Source: Desulfoluna butyratoxydans (GTDB lineage: Bacteria > Desulfobacterota > Desulfobacteria > Desulfobacterales > Desulfolunaceae). Taken from it: 64,000 bases of DNA. Shown piece after piece: positions 26,651 through 34,655 of this stretch (position 1 is its first letter; every line of letters starts with the position of its first letter). Below the pieces are notes generated by a model that saw only the letters and a list, made by a program, of their open reading frames with translations, was not told the DNA's origin and made no database searches. A program made the translations under genes and the position numbers. The DNA lies in the NCBI RefSeq assembly GCF_900699765.1, contig NZ_CAADHO010000013.1, positions 1 to 64,000 of the forward strand, written 5' to 3'.

Positions 26651-27910
26651 ATGGATACTTACAGCTACAAGCAGTCCCAGGCCCTTTTTGAGCGGGCCGT
26701 AAGCGTCATTCCCTGCGGTGTGCCCGGGCACATGAGTCCGGCCGTGAACATCCCGCCCTCTGCTTATCCCATCTATGCGGCCAGGGCCGAAGGTGCATGC
26801 TTCTGGGACGTGGACGGCAATGAATTCATCGATTACATGTGCGGGTACGGCCCCATGATCCTGGGGTACCGGAACCCGGTGGTGGACGGTGCAGCCCGAC
26901 GCCAGGCAGACGAGGCAGATCTCACCATGTGTGCGTCCCCCAAGATGGTGGAGCTGGCCGAAGCCCTTGTGGACACGGTGGATGCCATGGACTGGGCCTT
27001 TTTTGCCAAAAACGGCGGGGACGTCACCAACTACGCCGCCATGGTGGCCCGAAGCGCCACGGGCAGGAAAAAGATCGTGGCCATCAAGGGTGGGTACCAC
27101 GGGGTGGCCCCCTGGATGCAGGCCCTGGGGCATCACGGCATTCTCGAAGAGGACCACGCCCACACCCTGCGTATTCCCTGGAACGATACCGCGGCCTTTG
27201 AGCAGGTGATTGCAGAGCATCCCGGCAATGTGGCGGGTTTCATCGCCACTCCCTACCATGTACCCACCTTTTACGACAACGTCCTCCCGGACCCCGGATA
27301 CTGGCAGAAGATCGAGGCCATCTGCCGAAAAGAGGGCATTGTCCTGATCGTGGACGACATCCGTCACGGCTTCCGTCTCGACATGAAGGGCTCCCATGTG
27401 CACTACGGGTTTACCCCGGACCTGGTCTGCTACTGCAAGGCCCTGGCCAACGGGTACCCCATCTCCGCCCTCATGGGCACCGAAGCCATGAAAAATGAAG
27501 CGGCCAAGGTGTTTTACACCGGCAGCTACTGGTACCAGGCCGTGCCCATGGCAGCGGCCCTGGCCTGTCTGGAAGAGCTCAAACGGCTCGACGCCCCTGC
27601 CTGGATGCTCAGGCAAGGGGCTGATCTTTTCGGCAAGATGGAGGCCATGGCCGCTAATTACGGCTTTCACCTCAAGGTGACCGGCGAGCCCTCCATGCCC
27701 AATGTTCGCCTGACCGACGATCCCAGCGGGATGCTCCACCAGGCCTGGTGCGCGGAATGCACAAAACGGGGAGCTTTCTTTGCCTCCCACCACAACTGGT
27801 TTATCTCCACGGCCCACGACGATGAAGTGGTGGCCCGGACCCTTGCCATCTGCGACGAGGCCTTTCAGGTGATCAAAGATGCCGCGGAAAAAGGGCGGCT
27901 GGCGTCGTGA
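26651..27910 (+). CDS. Class III PLP-dependent aminotransferase (GSA-aminomutase-like)
   Basis: The 419 residues follow the class III aminotransferase fold. FWDVDGNEFIDYMCGYGP lies near 51-68 and GGYHG at 147-151. The PLP-binding Asp is D235 in IVDDIRHGFR, where family members usually have DEV. The Schiff-base lysine is K263 in CYCKALANGYP. It looks closest to glutamate-1-semialdehyde aminomutase relatives used outside haem synthesis. AGGAGG precedes the ATG. It lies 38 bases after SCP2-like A, in one operon. The substrate is unknown; a keto sugar or aldehyde linked to the transketolase is plausible. Confidence 0.88.
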   Translation: MDTYSYKQSQALFERAVSVIPCGVPGHMSPAVNIPPSAYPIYAARAEGACFWDVDGNEFIDYMCGYGPMILGYRNPVVDGAARRQADEADLTMCASPKMVELAEALVDTVDAMDWAFFAKNGGDVTNYAAMVARSATGRKKIVAIKGGYHGVAPWMQALGHHGILEEDHAHTLRIPWNDTAAFEQVIAEHPGNVAGFIATPYHVPTFYDNVLPDPGYWQKIEAICRKEGIVLIVDDIRHGFRLDMKGSHVHYGFTPDLVCYCKALANGYPISALMGTEAMKNEAAKVFYTGSYWYQAVPMAAALACLEELKRLDAPAWMLRQGADLFGKMEAMAANYGFHLKVTGEPSMPNVRLTDDPSGMLHQAWCAECTKRGAFFASHHNWFISTAHDDEVVARTLAICDEAFQVIKDAAEKGRLAS

Positions 27911-27999
27911 TGGCGGGCTATTGACAGAAGGGGCGCGGGAAAAATGACATTCGCCCTTGAGCTTGATTGGTGTGAATCTGTTTTTTAGCCTGTTTGTCA

Positions 28000-28042
28000 A
28001 ACTTTTCAAAAGTTTGGCCCCCGGCAGGGCCGCCGGAGGCAT
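28000..28042 (+). repeat. REP-like hairpin inside the transketolase operon
   Basis: AACTTTTCAAAAGTTTGG followed by CCCCGGCAGGGCCGCCGGAGGC, in the 175-base gap between the aminotransferase and transketolase genes. Confidence 0.8.
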
Positions 28043-28085
28043 CTTCGTTGTGTACTTTTTTCCCGAAAATATAAGGAGATGGACC

Positions 28086-28928
28086 ATGGCATTGACCGAT
28101 GCGGAGATCAGGGAGCTGGAAGAGCAGGCCTGGCAGCTCAGGCACGACATCATCAACGTGACGGTGTGGGCGGGTGGGGCTCACATTGGCGGGGGGCTCA
28201 GCATGCTGGACATCCTGGTGCTCCTTTACTTCAAGTACCTGAACATCGACTCCGGCCAGCCGGAGATGGCGGACCGGGACCGGGTGGTGGTGAGCAAGGG
28301 CCATGGGGGCGTGGGCTTTGCTCCGGTGCTGGCGCGCCGCGGGTATTTTGATTTTGAAGCGCTGAAGACCTTCAATCAGTTCGGGTCGCCCTTCGGTATG
28401 CACCTTGATGCCTCCAAGGTGACCGGTGTGGATGCCTCCACCGGTTCCTTGGGGCACGGGTTTTCCATGGCCGTGGGACTGGCTCTGGGGGCGCGGGCCC
28501 AGAAGAAGGCATGGAAGACCTATTGCATCTTAGGGGACGGGGAGTGCAACGAAGGGGCGGTGTGGGAGGCGGCCATGTCGGCGTCCCATTTCGGACTGAC
28601 CAACCTGGTGACCATTGTGGACCGCAACGGGTACATGATTGACGGGGCCACCGAAGAGGTGATGGCCCTTGAGCCCTTCAGCGACAAGTGGCGGGCCTTC
28701 GGGTTCCATGTGCTGGAGGTGGACGGGCATGATTTTGCCGCCCTTGCAGGGGCCATCGACATCTCTCTTTCCGGTGACAAGGGGCCGTGCGTGATCATGG
28801 CCCACACCAAAAAGGGGCGGGGGATCGATTACATGGAAGGCAACGTCAAGTGGCATTACGGCAGCATCGATTCCACCCTGGCCGACAAGGCCCGGGCATC
28901 TGTGGACCGCCTGTACGGCAAGGCTTAA
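28086..28928 (+). CDS. Transketolase, N-terminal (ThDP-binding) subunit
   Basis: The 280-residue protein is the N-terminal half of a split transketolase. It has the SKGHGGVG region, GSLGHGFSMAVGLALG, and the ThDP motif GDGECNEGAVWEAAM about 26 residues before DRNGYMIDG. With the next gene product it should move two-carbon ketol units between sugars. The ATG at 28086 follows AAGGAGATGGACC; an upstream in-frame ATG at 27957 runs through a REP hairpin and is unlikely. It is separated from the C-terminal subunit by 10 bases. Confidence 0.93.
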   Translation: MALTDAEIRELEEQAWQLRHDIINVTVWAGGAHIGGGLSMLDILVLLYFKYLNIDSGQPEMADRDRVVVSKGHGGVGFAPVLARRGYFDFEALKTFNQFGSPFGMHLDASKVTGVDASTGSLGHGFSMAVGLALGARAQKKAWKTYCILGDGECNEGAVWEAAMSASHFGLTNLVTIVDRNGYMIDGATEEVMALEPFSDKWRAFGFHVLEVDGHDFAALAGAIDISLSGDKGPCVIMAHTKKGRGIDYMEGNVKWHYGSIDSTLADKARASVDRLYGKA

Positions 28929-28938
28929 GGAGGAGAGC

Positions 28939-29955
28939 ATGAGTGAAGTGACCGGAACCACCTGGACCGTTTATGACGCCAACTCCATGACCCAGGCGGA
29001 GGTGTACGGCCATGTGCTGTGTGAGATCGGTGAGGAGCGGGATGATGTGGTGGGGCTTACGGCGGACCTGGCAAAGTCCACGAAGATCGGGCTCTTTGGG
29101 GAAAAATTCCCGGAGCGTTTTTTTAACGTGGGCATTGCCGAGCAGAACCTCTTTGGTGTGGCCGCAGGCATGGCCCTTTCCGGCCTGACGCCCTTTGTCT
29201 CCACCATGGCGGCCTTTGCCTCCATGCGGGCCTGCGAGCAGGTGCGCACCGACATCTGTTACCAGAACCTCAATTGCAAGATCATCGCCACCCACGGCGG
29301 GATCTCCTTCGGGACCGCGGGCAGCACCCACAACGCCCAGGAGGATGTGGCCATCATGCGCTCCTTTCCAAACATGACGGTGATCATCCCGGCAGACGGC
29401 ATTGAAACCGCCAACGCGGTGCGCGCCTGCGTGGACTGGGATGGGCCGGTGTACATCCGTGTGGGCAGGGGGTTTGAGCCCACCTGGTACCCCAGCGAAG
29501 ACTATGGGTTTCAAATCGGCCGGGCCGTCACCGTAAGCGAGGGGACAGACATCACCCTTATCTGCTGCGGGGTGACGGTGCTTCAGGCTGCCGAAGCGGC
29601 AAAGGCCCTGAAGGACGAGGATGGCTTGAGTGTTCGGGTGCTGAACCTTCACACCATCAAGCCCCTTGATGAAGAAGCTGTGTTGCGGGCGGTTCAGGAG
29701 ACCCGGCGCATCATCACCTTTGAGGAGCATACGGTCCACGGAGGGCTCGGCAGCGCCGTGGCCGATGTGATCGCGGAAAGCGGCAAGGGGTGCGCCTTTG
29801 AAAAGGTGGGGCTGCCCGATGCCTTTTCCCTGGTGGGATATCCCGAAGATCTTTACGCCCATTACAAACTCGACACCAACGGCATCATCGAGAAGGTGCG
29901 AGAGGTCATGGGCCGGGATTTTGAAGAGGACGAAGACTGGGAAGATGAGGTGTGA
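28939..29955 (+). CDS. Transketolase, C-terminal subunit
   Basis: The 338-residue protein carries the pyrimidine-binding domain, with the catalytic Glu in FNVGIAEQNLFGVAAGMALSG (split around residue 70), then the transketolase C-terminal domain (about 205-320). It pairs with the preceding gene. AGGAGGAG lies before the ATG. The acidic C-terminus (FEEDEDWEDEV) is unusual. It is followed after one base by SCP2-like protein B. Confidence 0.93.
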   Translation: MSEVTGTTWTVYDANSMTQAEVYGHVLCEIGEERDDVVGLTADLAKSTKIGLFGEKFPERFFNVGIAEQNLFGVAAGMALSGLTPFVSTMAAFASMRACEQVRTDICYQNLNCKIIATHGGISFGTAGSTHNAQEDVAIMRSFPNMTVIIPADGIETANAVRACVDWDGPVYIRVGRGFEPTWYPSEDYGFQIGRAVTVSEGTDITLICCGVTVLQAAEAAKALKDEDGLSVRVLNLHTIKPLDEEAVLRAVQETRRIITFEEHTVHGGLGSAVADVIAESGKGCAFEKVGLPDAFSLVGYPEDLYAHYKLDTNGIIEKVREVMGRDFEEDEDWEDEV

Positions 29956-29956
29956 C

Positions 29957-30733
29957 ATGACCGAGAACCGAACACATCTTGCGACGCGTATTCTGCTGAA
30001 GGCCCTTTTTCCCGTGATGAAGGTGGTGGTGGCCGACGACCCGAAGATGAACAGGCGTTTTAACGGCGTATCGGCCCGGGTGCGGTTTTCCGTGGCCGGT
30101 GACGGGGGGCCGTGGGGCACCGATGTGGTGTTTGACGACGGGGCGCTTTTGGTGGACGGGGCCATGGAAGGGGAGGCGGATGTCTCCTTTCGCTTTAAGA
30201 GCCCGGAGGCCTTCAACGCCTTTATGGCCGGAAAACCAGTGGTTCCGGGGATCCGGGGGTGGCGGCACCCCATGCTCATCGGGAAGATGGTCTCGCTTCT
30301 CCTTGCCATGAAGATCCTCATGCCCGATGCCCGGCCAAAGCAGGAGGCAAAGCAGCGGCTGAAGGTGAAGATGATCGTCTACATGATCACCACGGCCCTG
30401 AGCCAGTACAACAAGGGCGGGGATCCGGAGATGAGCCGGTGGACCGGAAAGCAGCCCGATCGCATTTACCAGATGTCCGTGGACGGCGAAGAGATTGCCG
30501 CTTATGTCCGGGTAAAGGCGGGCAAGACCAAGGCCGGGCGAGGGCTCTACACACGCAGGCGCCCCTTTGTCCATATCTGCTTCAACGGGATCCAGGGGGC
30601 CCTTCCGGTGCTCATGGGGGATGTGGAGTTTGTGGAGGCCCTTGGGCGCCAGCTTGTGACCGTGGAAGGCTCACCCGAGTACGCCGCCAACCTGAACGAT
30701 TACATGCAGAGGATCCAGGCCTTGATTGTCTGA
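29957..30733 (+). CDS. Tandem SCP2-like protein, paralogue B
   Basis: The 258-residue protein again seems to hold two SCP2-like units. The first spans about 35-120 (VRFSVAGDGGPWGTDVVFDDGA, then AFNAFMAGKPVVPGIRGW). The second is in the C-terminal 80 residues (FVHICFNGIQGALPVLMGDVEF, then RQLVTVEGSPEYAANLNDYM). The match to paralogue A is in layout rather than easy identity. It starts one base after the transketolase stop, so translation is coupled. A strong terminator follows. The function is unknown. Confidence 0.62.
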   Translation: MTENRTHLATRILLKALFPVMKVVVADDPKMNRRFNGVSARVRFSVAGDGGPWGTDVVFDDGALLVDGAMEGEADVSFRFKSPEAFNAFMAGKPVVPGIRGWRHPMLIGKMVSLLLAMKILMPDARPKQEAKQRLKVKMIVYMITTALSQYNKGGDPEMSRWTGKQPDRIYQMSVDGEEIAAYVRVKAGKTKAGRGLYTRRRPFVHICFNGIQGALPVLMGDVEFVEALGRQLVTVEGSPEYAANLNDYMQRIQALIV

Positions 30734-30758
30734 ATTCCAATGGGTACAACGTGGAAGA

Positions 30759-30797
30759 AGAGCCGTGCCGCATCTCTATGCTGGTGCGGCTCTTTTT
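30759..30797 (+). terminator. Terminator of the SCP2-transketolase operon
   Basis: AGAGCCGTGCCGCAT pairs with ATGCTGGTGCGGCTCT (imperfect middle), followed by T7. Confidence 0.9.
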
Positions 30798-30821
30798 TTA
30801 TGCAGAAAAACAGGTAAAACA

Positions 30822-30870
30822 GGGGTCAGGCAAAATTACGTTTAACGTTTAAAAAAGGGTCAGGCAAAAA
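30822..30870 (+). repeat. Two GGGTCAGGCAAA motifs
   Basis: GGGTCAGGCAAA occurs at 30823-30834 and 30857-30868, separated by AACGTTTAA-like A/T sequence. It is the same motif that flanks the RAYT gene at 37986. Confidence 0.75.
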
Positions 30871-31694
30871 AACGTTTCAAAAACCCGTTTCAAAAAAAGA
30901 TTCGTCAGGTCACAGGTAGGGGGCGGTGGCATACCGAAATATTCGGGTGGTGATTATCCGCTCTTGGAATACACGGGTGAAAGGTATTCTGTGAATTATC
31001 GGAACGTTCACCCTTTGCCGTGCCGGAAAAACTCAGGAAATGCGTCTGGTGTGGGCTTTTTCTGATGATTTATGCCTGCATGGTGCCTGGTACGAATTCG
31101 GTGTGTGGTAGCAGGGGAGGCGGGGGCGACGCGCTTTCGCCGGGGAACATTTGACAACGGGAGAACGTGTGTATTACACTTCGAAGTTACTTTACGGGTA
31201 ATGCCTTTTAAAGGGTGGGCATTTTCATCCACACGTTTTTTAAGCCTTAGCGTCCAGGGCTGTCTTCATGGGAGAAGTCCGCTCCGGCTGGTCGGGATTA
31301 AAAAAGGACAAAACAAGGGACGTTGTGTGGATGAAAATAACCCTGAAAAAGAGGGAAGAGGAAAGGCCCGTAAGGAGGAAGTTGGGAAGTTTGGGAAGTT
31401 GGATCCGGGCCTTTTTTAAACCGGTTGATGATTTTCAGGGAGGTATAGCCTTTTTGGGACCATCAACCTTTGTTTGTTCCCCTTCGAACCCCCAACGCGG
31501 ATGGGGGTTCGAGGTAGTTCTTCGATGGTGACCGGCTTTGGAAGTGATGAAGAAGGGACGAACAACTTCATCAGGAGCCGCGCAACATCTTGGTGCATAA
31601 GTATAAGATATTTTAAATCAGGTCAAATTCAACGTATTTAAGAAGTTTATCAATATGATTGATTTGTCCCCGTGGGTGTTCCGGTTCCTGGGGC
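30871..31694. other. 820-base gap, no gene supported
   Basis: Short frames (31072-31419 is the longest) have unnatural composition and no ribosome binding site. A perfect 11-bp inverted repeat, TCGAACCCCCA / TGGGGGTTCGA, lies at 31484-31512 with a 7-base loop and no T-run. Confidence 0.5.
31621..31664. repeat. 44-bp repeat flanking yeiH, left copy
   Basis: It matches 33169-33212 at about 35 of 44 positions in the same orientation, with common words GTCAAATTCA, GTATTTAA and TTGATTT (the last shifted by mismatches). Confidence 0.65.
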
Positions 31695-31741
31695 TAAAAA
31701 CCACAACGGGCCGCCTCCCCGGAAGGGACGACGGCCCGTTG
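31695..31741 (-). terminator. Terminator of yeiH
   Basis: On the minus strand AACGGGCCG pairs with CGGCCCGTT across about 18 bases, then GTGGTTTTTA. Confidence 0.7.
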
Positions 31742-31760
31742 CATGACGTCCTGATGCTTA

Positions 31761-32795
31761 TCAGGCAAAGAGTGTGGACATGAGACGGGTGACACCGAAT
31801 CCCCCGATGGTCAGCCACCCGAAGAGGATCAGGGCCAGCCATACGGGCTTCATGCCGACGCCCCTGATGCGGCTGAAGTTGGTCTCGATACCCAGGGCGC
31901 ACATGGCCATGGTGAGGATGAAGAGGTCCAGTTTGTTCCAGAAGGCCACCACGGGGGTGGGGATCACGTTCATGGAGTTGATGCCGGCCACGACAATGAA
32001 GAGGATGGCAAACCAGGGAATGGTGATCTTACCACGCTTTCCTTCTTCGGCCCCTTTACGGCGCCCCAGCCAGATGCTGATCCCGATGAGAAAGGGGGCG
32101 ATGAGCATGACACGGAGCATCTTCACGATGATGGCTGAGGATGCGGCCTCCGGGGAGATGGCGTTTCCTGCGGCCACGGCGTGTGCGACCTCATGGATGG
32201 TGCCTCCGATATAGATCCCGAAGAGCTTTTCGCTGATGTCGAAGAAGCCGGCTTTGTAAAGGGCCGGGTAGAGAAACATGGTCAGGGTCCCGAAGAGGAC
32301 GACTGTTGAGACGGCCATGGCACTCTTATGGGCATCGGACTTCAATACAGGCTCTGTGGCAAGGACGGCCGCCGCACCGCAGATGGAACTGCCGATGGAG
32401 GTGAGCATGGCCGTTTCGTAGTCCAGCTTGAAGAATTTGATGCCCAGGAAGCTTCCCATAAGAAAGGTCGAGGTGGCCATGGTGACGCTCACGGCGAACC
32501 CGGCGGTCCCGACGGCGGCGATATCCTGGAAGGTGATACGGAATCCGTAAAGGATAACACCGAGCTTCAGCAGGGTACGGGTGGCAAACACGATGCCGGG
32601 CACCCATCTGGCGGGCAGTGCCATGCGCAGGGTGTTGCCGTAGATCATGCCGAGCATGATCCCTATAATCAGGGGGCTGACCCCCATTCTTTTGATGGGC
32701 GGAAATTCAGAACAGTAGATAGCTGTTGTGGCGAAAAGGGTGACGAAAAGGAGGCCGTTCATGGCATCTTTACGACTTTCTGCTGGAAAAAACAT
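31761..32795 (-). CDS. yeiH: YeiH-family putative sulfate/anion exporter (UPF0324)
   Basis: The 344-residue protein is an inner-membrane protein with about 10 hydrophobic segments. Its conserved patches are SPLIIGIMLGMIYGN, TRTLLKLGVILYGFRITFQD, TSIGSSICGAAAVLATEP, YIGGTIHEVAHAVAAGN and FILTMAMCALGIETNF. The family is annotated as sulfate or sulfite-type exporters, with weak experimental support. AAGGAG precedes the ATG at 32795. It is divergent from a LysR gene, as yeiH is from yeiE in enterobacteria, so that LysR is its likely regulator. Confidence 0.9.
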   Translation of the reverse strand: MFFPAESRKDAMNGLLFVTLFATTAIYCSEFPPIKRMGVSPLIIGIMLGMIYGNTLRMALPARWVPGIVFATRTLLKLGVILYGFRITFQDIAAVGTAGFAVSVTMATSTFLMGSFLGIKFFKLDYETAMLTSIGSSICGAAAVLATEPVLKSDAHKSAMAVSTVVLFGTLTMFLYPALYKAGFFDISEKLFGIYIGGTIHEVAHAVAAGNAISPEAASSAIIVKMLRVMLIAPFLIGISIWLGRRKGAEEGKRGKITIPWFAILFIVVAGINSMNVIPTPVVAFWNKLDLFILTMAMCALGIETNFSRIRGVGMKPVWLALILFGWLTIGGFGVTRLMSTLFA

Positions 32796-33168
32796 CGGTT
32801 ACCGCTCCTTGTGTCCTGCTATGGGTGGTCCGTTTAACGGGCCGAAATCGTGTGCGATACGTTGTGTCAGTCCGTCCGCGGCGTGAAGAAACACCTCTCC
32901 TGTGCCTTGCATGTGCAAGGATCCGGCGTTATTCAACGTGTGGGAGACGAACGTGAGTCAGGGTGTTTTGCATGGCTTTTAACCCAACGTATCCGGCCAT
33001 GCGTTTTTATCCCGGGGGGTGGAGTTTTTTTCAGGATGTATCGGGCACCGGGCGGTGAAAGGACTTGCACGTGTCGCGCCGCCCGGTGCCGTGGAGATAC
33101 AGACTGCTTTTTTTGTTGCTCCACTCCGTGAAGGAGATGAGCTTGTTTTATGAATAGGGCTGTGATAA

Positions 33169-33212
33169 GTCAAATTCATTGTATTTAAAAAGCTCATAAA
33201 AATATTTGATTT
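33169..33212. repeat. 44-bp repeat flanking yeiH, right copy
   Basis: This is the right-hand partner of 31621-31664, in the divergent yeiH-lysR region. The 532-base space holds no gene. A LysR-binding site is expected in it but cannot be singled out. Confidence 0.6.
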
Positions 33213-33327
33213 TTACGGGTGATTGGTTTAAAATTCAAGGTGTTGTTTCGCGTAAAAGCGTTCAATGCTGGGGGAAAAACAGACATACCGGTACGTTTCG
33301 GTTCTATATCAAGGAGATGATGTTACC

Positions 33328-34224
33328 ATGCAGATGCGCATGACATTACGGCAGCTGGAGTTGTTCCTGGCTCTGGCAAAGAGGCCGCACATCGGGGAAG
33401 TGGGCAAAGAGGTGGGGCTGACTCAGTCGGCCGTATCCATGGCCATTAAGTCCCTGGAAGAGATTCTGGAGACGAGGCTTTTCGATCGGATCAACAAAAA
33501 GATCGTGCTGAATGAAAACGGACGGCTGTTCCTCGGGCGTGTGGAGCACCTTGTGCTTGGCCTGAAGGAGGCGGAGTCCATCTTCAGGGATGAGCACCTT
33601 CACGGCGAGATCCGTGTGGGGGTGAGTTCGTCCATCGCAAACTATATTATTCCGAAGATCTTCTACAGCTTCATGCAGACCCACGACGGGGTGAGCTTTA
33701 AGATGGAGACGGGCAACACCCATGAGGTGGCCTCCTTGATCGAAAGCGGCCGGGTGGACATGGGGTTCATCGAAGGGGAGTACGACGGTCTGGATATCCA
33801 GCACGAGGTCCTCGGCAAGGACGAGCTCTACATTGTCACCGGGGATGCGTCCCTGGTACGGGATGAGCCGTACCGCATGGAAGAGCTCCTCGGAAGGCGC
33901 TGGGTGCTTCGTGAAAAGGGGTCCGGTACCCGAGAGACCTTCATGGACCATTTGGGTGATCTGTCCAAGTCGCTGAACGTTTATATGGAGCTGGACCACA
34001 CCGGTGCGGTAAAATCGATCCTGTCCAACAGGGACACGGTTTCGTGCCTTTCACGGTACAGTGTGCAAAAAGAGCTGAAATACGGCCTTTTGTTCAGGCT
34101 CCCCGTGGAGGGGTATTCGTTTACGCGGTCCTTTTATACCATCTGGCACAAAAACAAGTTCATGAGCTCGCTCATCACCGCCTTCATTGAATTCACCCGT
34201 AGCTGGGACGGCATGTCGCGCTAA
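33328..34224 (+). CDS. LysR-family transcriptional regulator (YeiE-like position)
   Basis: The 298-residue protein has a LysR winged helix at residues 1-65 (LRQLELFLALAKRPHIGEVG, LTQSAVSMAIKSLEEILETRLFDR split at its middle) and a periplasmic-binding-like effector domain starting near residue 90 (GEIRVGVSSSIANYIIP). The ATG at 33328 follows AAGGAGATGATGTTACC; an upstream in-frame ATG at 33265 has no such site. Its divergent neighbour yeiH is the probable target. The inducer is unknown. Confidence 0.9.
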   Translation: MQMRMTLRQLELFLALAKRPHIGEVGKEVGLTQSAVSMAIKSLEEILETRLFDRINKKIVLNENGRLFLGRVEHLVLGLKEAESIFRDEHLHGEIRVGVSSSIANYIIPKIFYSFMQTHDGVSFKMETGNTHEVASLIESGRVDMGFIEGEYDGLDIQHEVLGKDELYIVTGDASLVRDEPYRMEELLGRRWVLREKGSGTRETFMDHLGDLSKSLNVYMELDHTGAVKSILSNRDTVSCLSRYSVQKELKYGLLFRLPVEGYSFTRSFYTIWHKNKFMSSLITAFIEFTRSWDGMSR

Positions 34225-34438
34225 CCCGGATATGTCATGAAAAAAACAGTCAGGCAAAGCGAACAGCACATGATTTCAGAAGGCTATATTAATATTAAAA
34301 ATGCCGGCTGTTTTGAAAATGCAACATGTACATCAGCGTTTGCTGTTTGATTTTTTTACCCTTCGGGCGAGGCGGGTGCACTCATCTGCAGCTCTGATGC
34401 CTTGCATATGAGCGCACCCGACTCGTGAAATATCCGGG
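34225..34438 (+). mobile_element. MITE-like element, copy 1 (214 bp)
   Basis: It is bounded by 13-bp imperfect terminal inverted repeats, CCCGGATATGTCA and TGAAATATCCGGG. It contains the common core GCGTTTGCTGTTTGAT, ACCCTTCGGGCGA, and a hairpin built on GGGTGCACTC. There is no coding capacity. An inverted copy lies at 40028-40234. The remaining DNA up to 34655 holds no gene. Confidence 0.75.
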
Positions 34439-34655
34439 CCTGTCCTGCCATTTCCCCACGGCGTGCGGATTGTGCCACCATATCTGCGGTTGCCCTGCCG
34501 GGGCATTGCTTGTCCCGGCAGGGCAACTGTGATAATTTGGTGTCATACTAAATTGTTGCCTTCCCATCTCCCCTTGCGTTGAGACCTGCGATAATCGCGC
34601 CTTCCCCCCTCCTTATATAAATCCAGCCCATACAAGCCTTTTCGGGAGAAGCCTC

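Noticed and set aside
26600..28156. 518-codon open frame on the minus strand across the aminotransferase
   Set aside because: It is antisense to a clear class III aminotransferase and runs through a REP hairpin.
25851..30733. Sulfoglycolytic transketolase pathway
   Set aside because: A split transketolase and an aminotransferase alone do not suffice. No sulfosugar isomerase, kinase, sulfonate transporter or sulfite lyase is present nearby.
31072..31419. Possible 115-residue protein before yeiH
   Set aside because: There is no ribosome binding site and no domain, and composition is unlike neighbouring genes.
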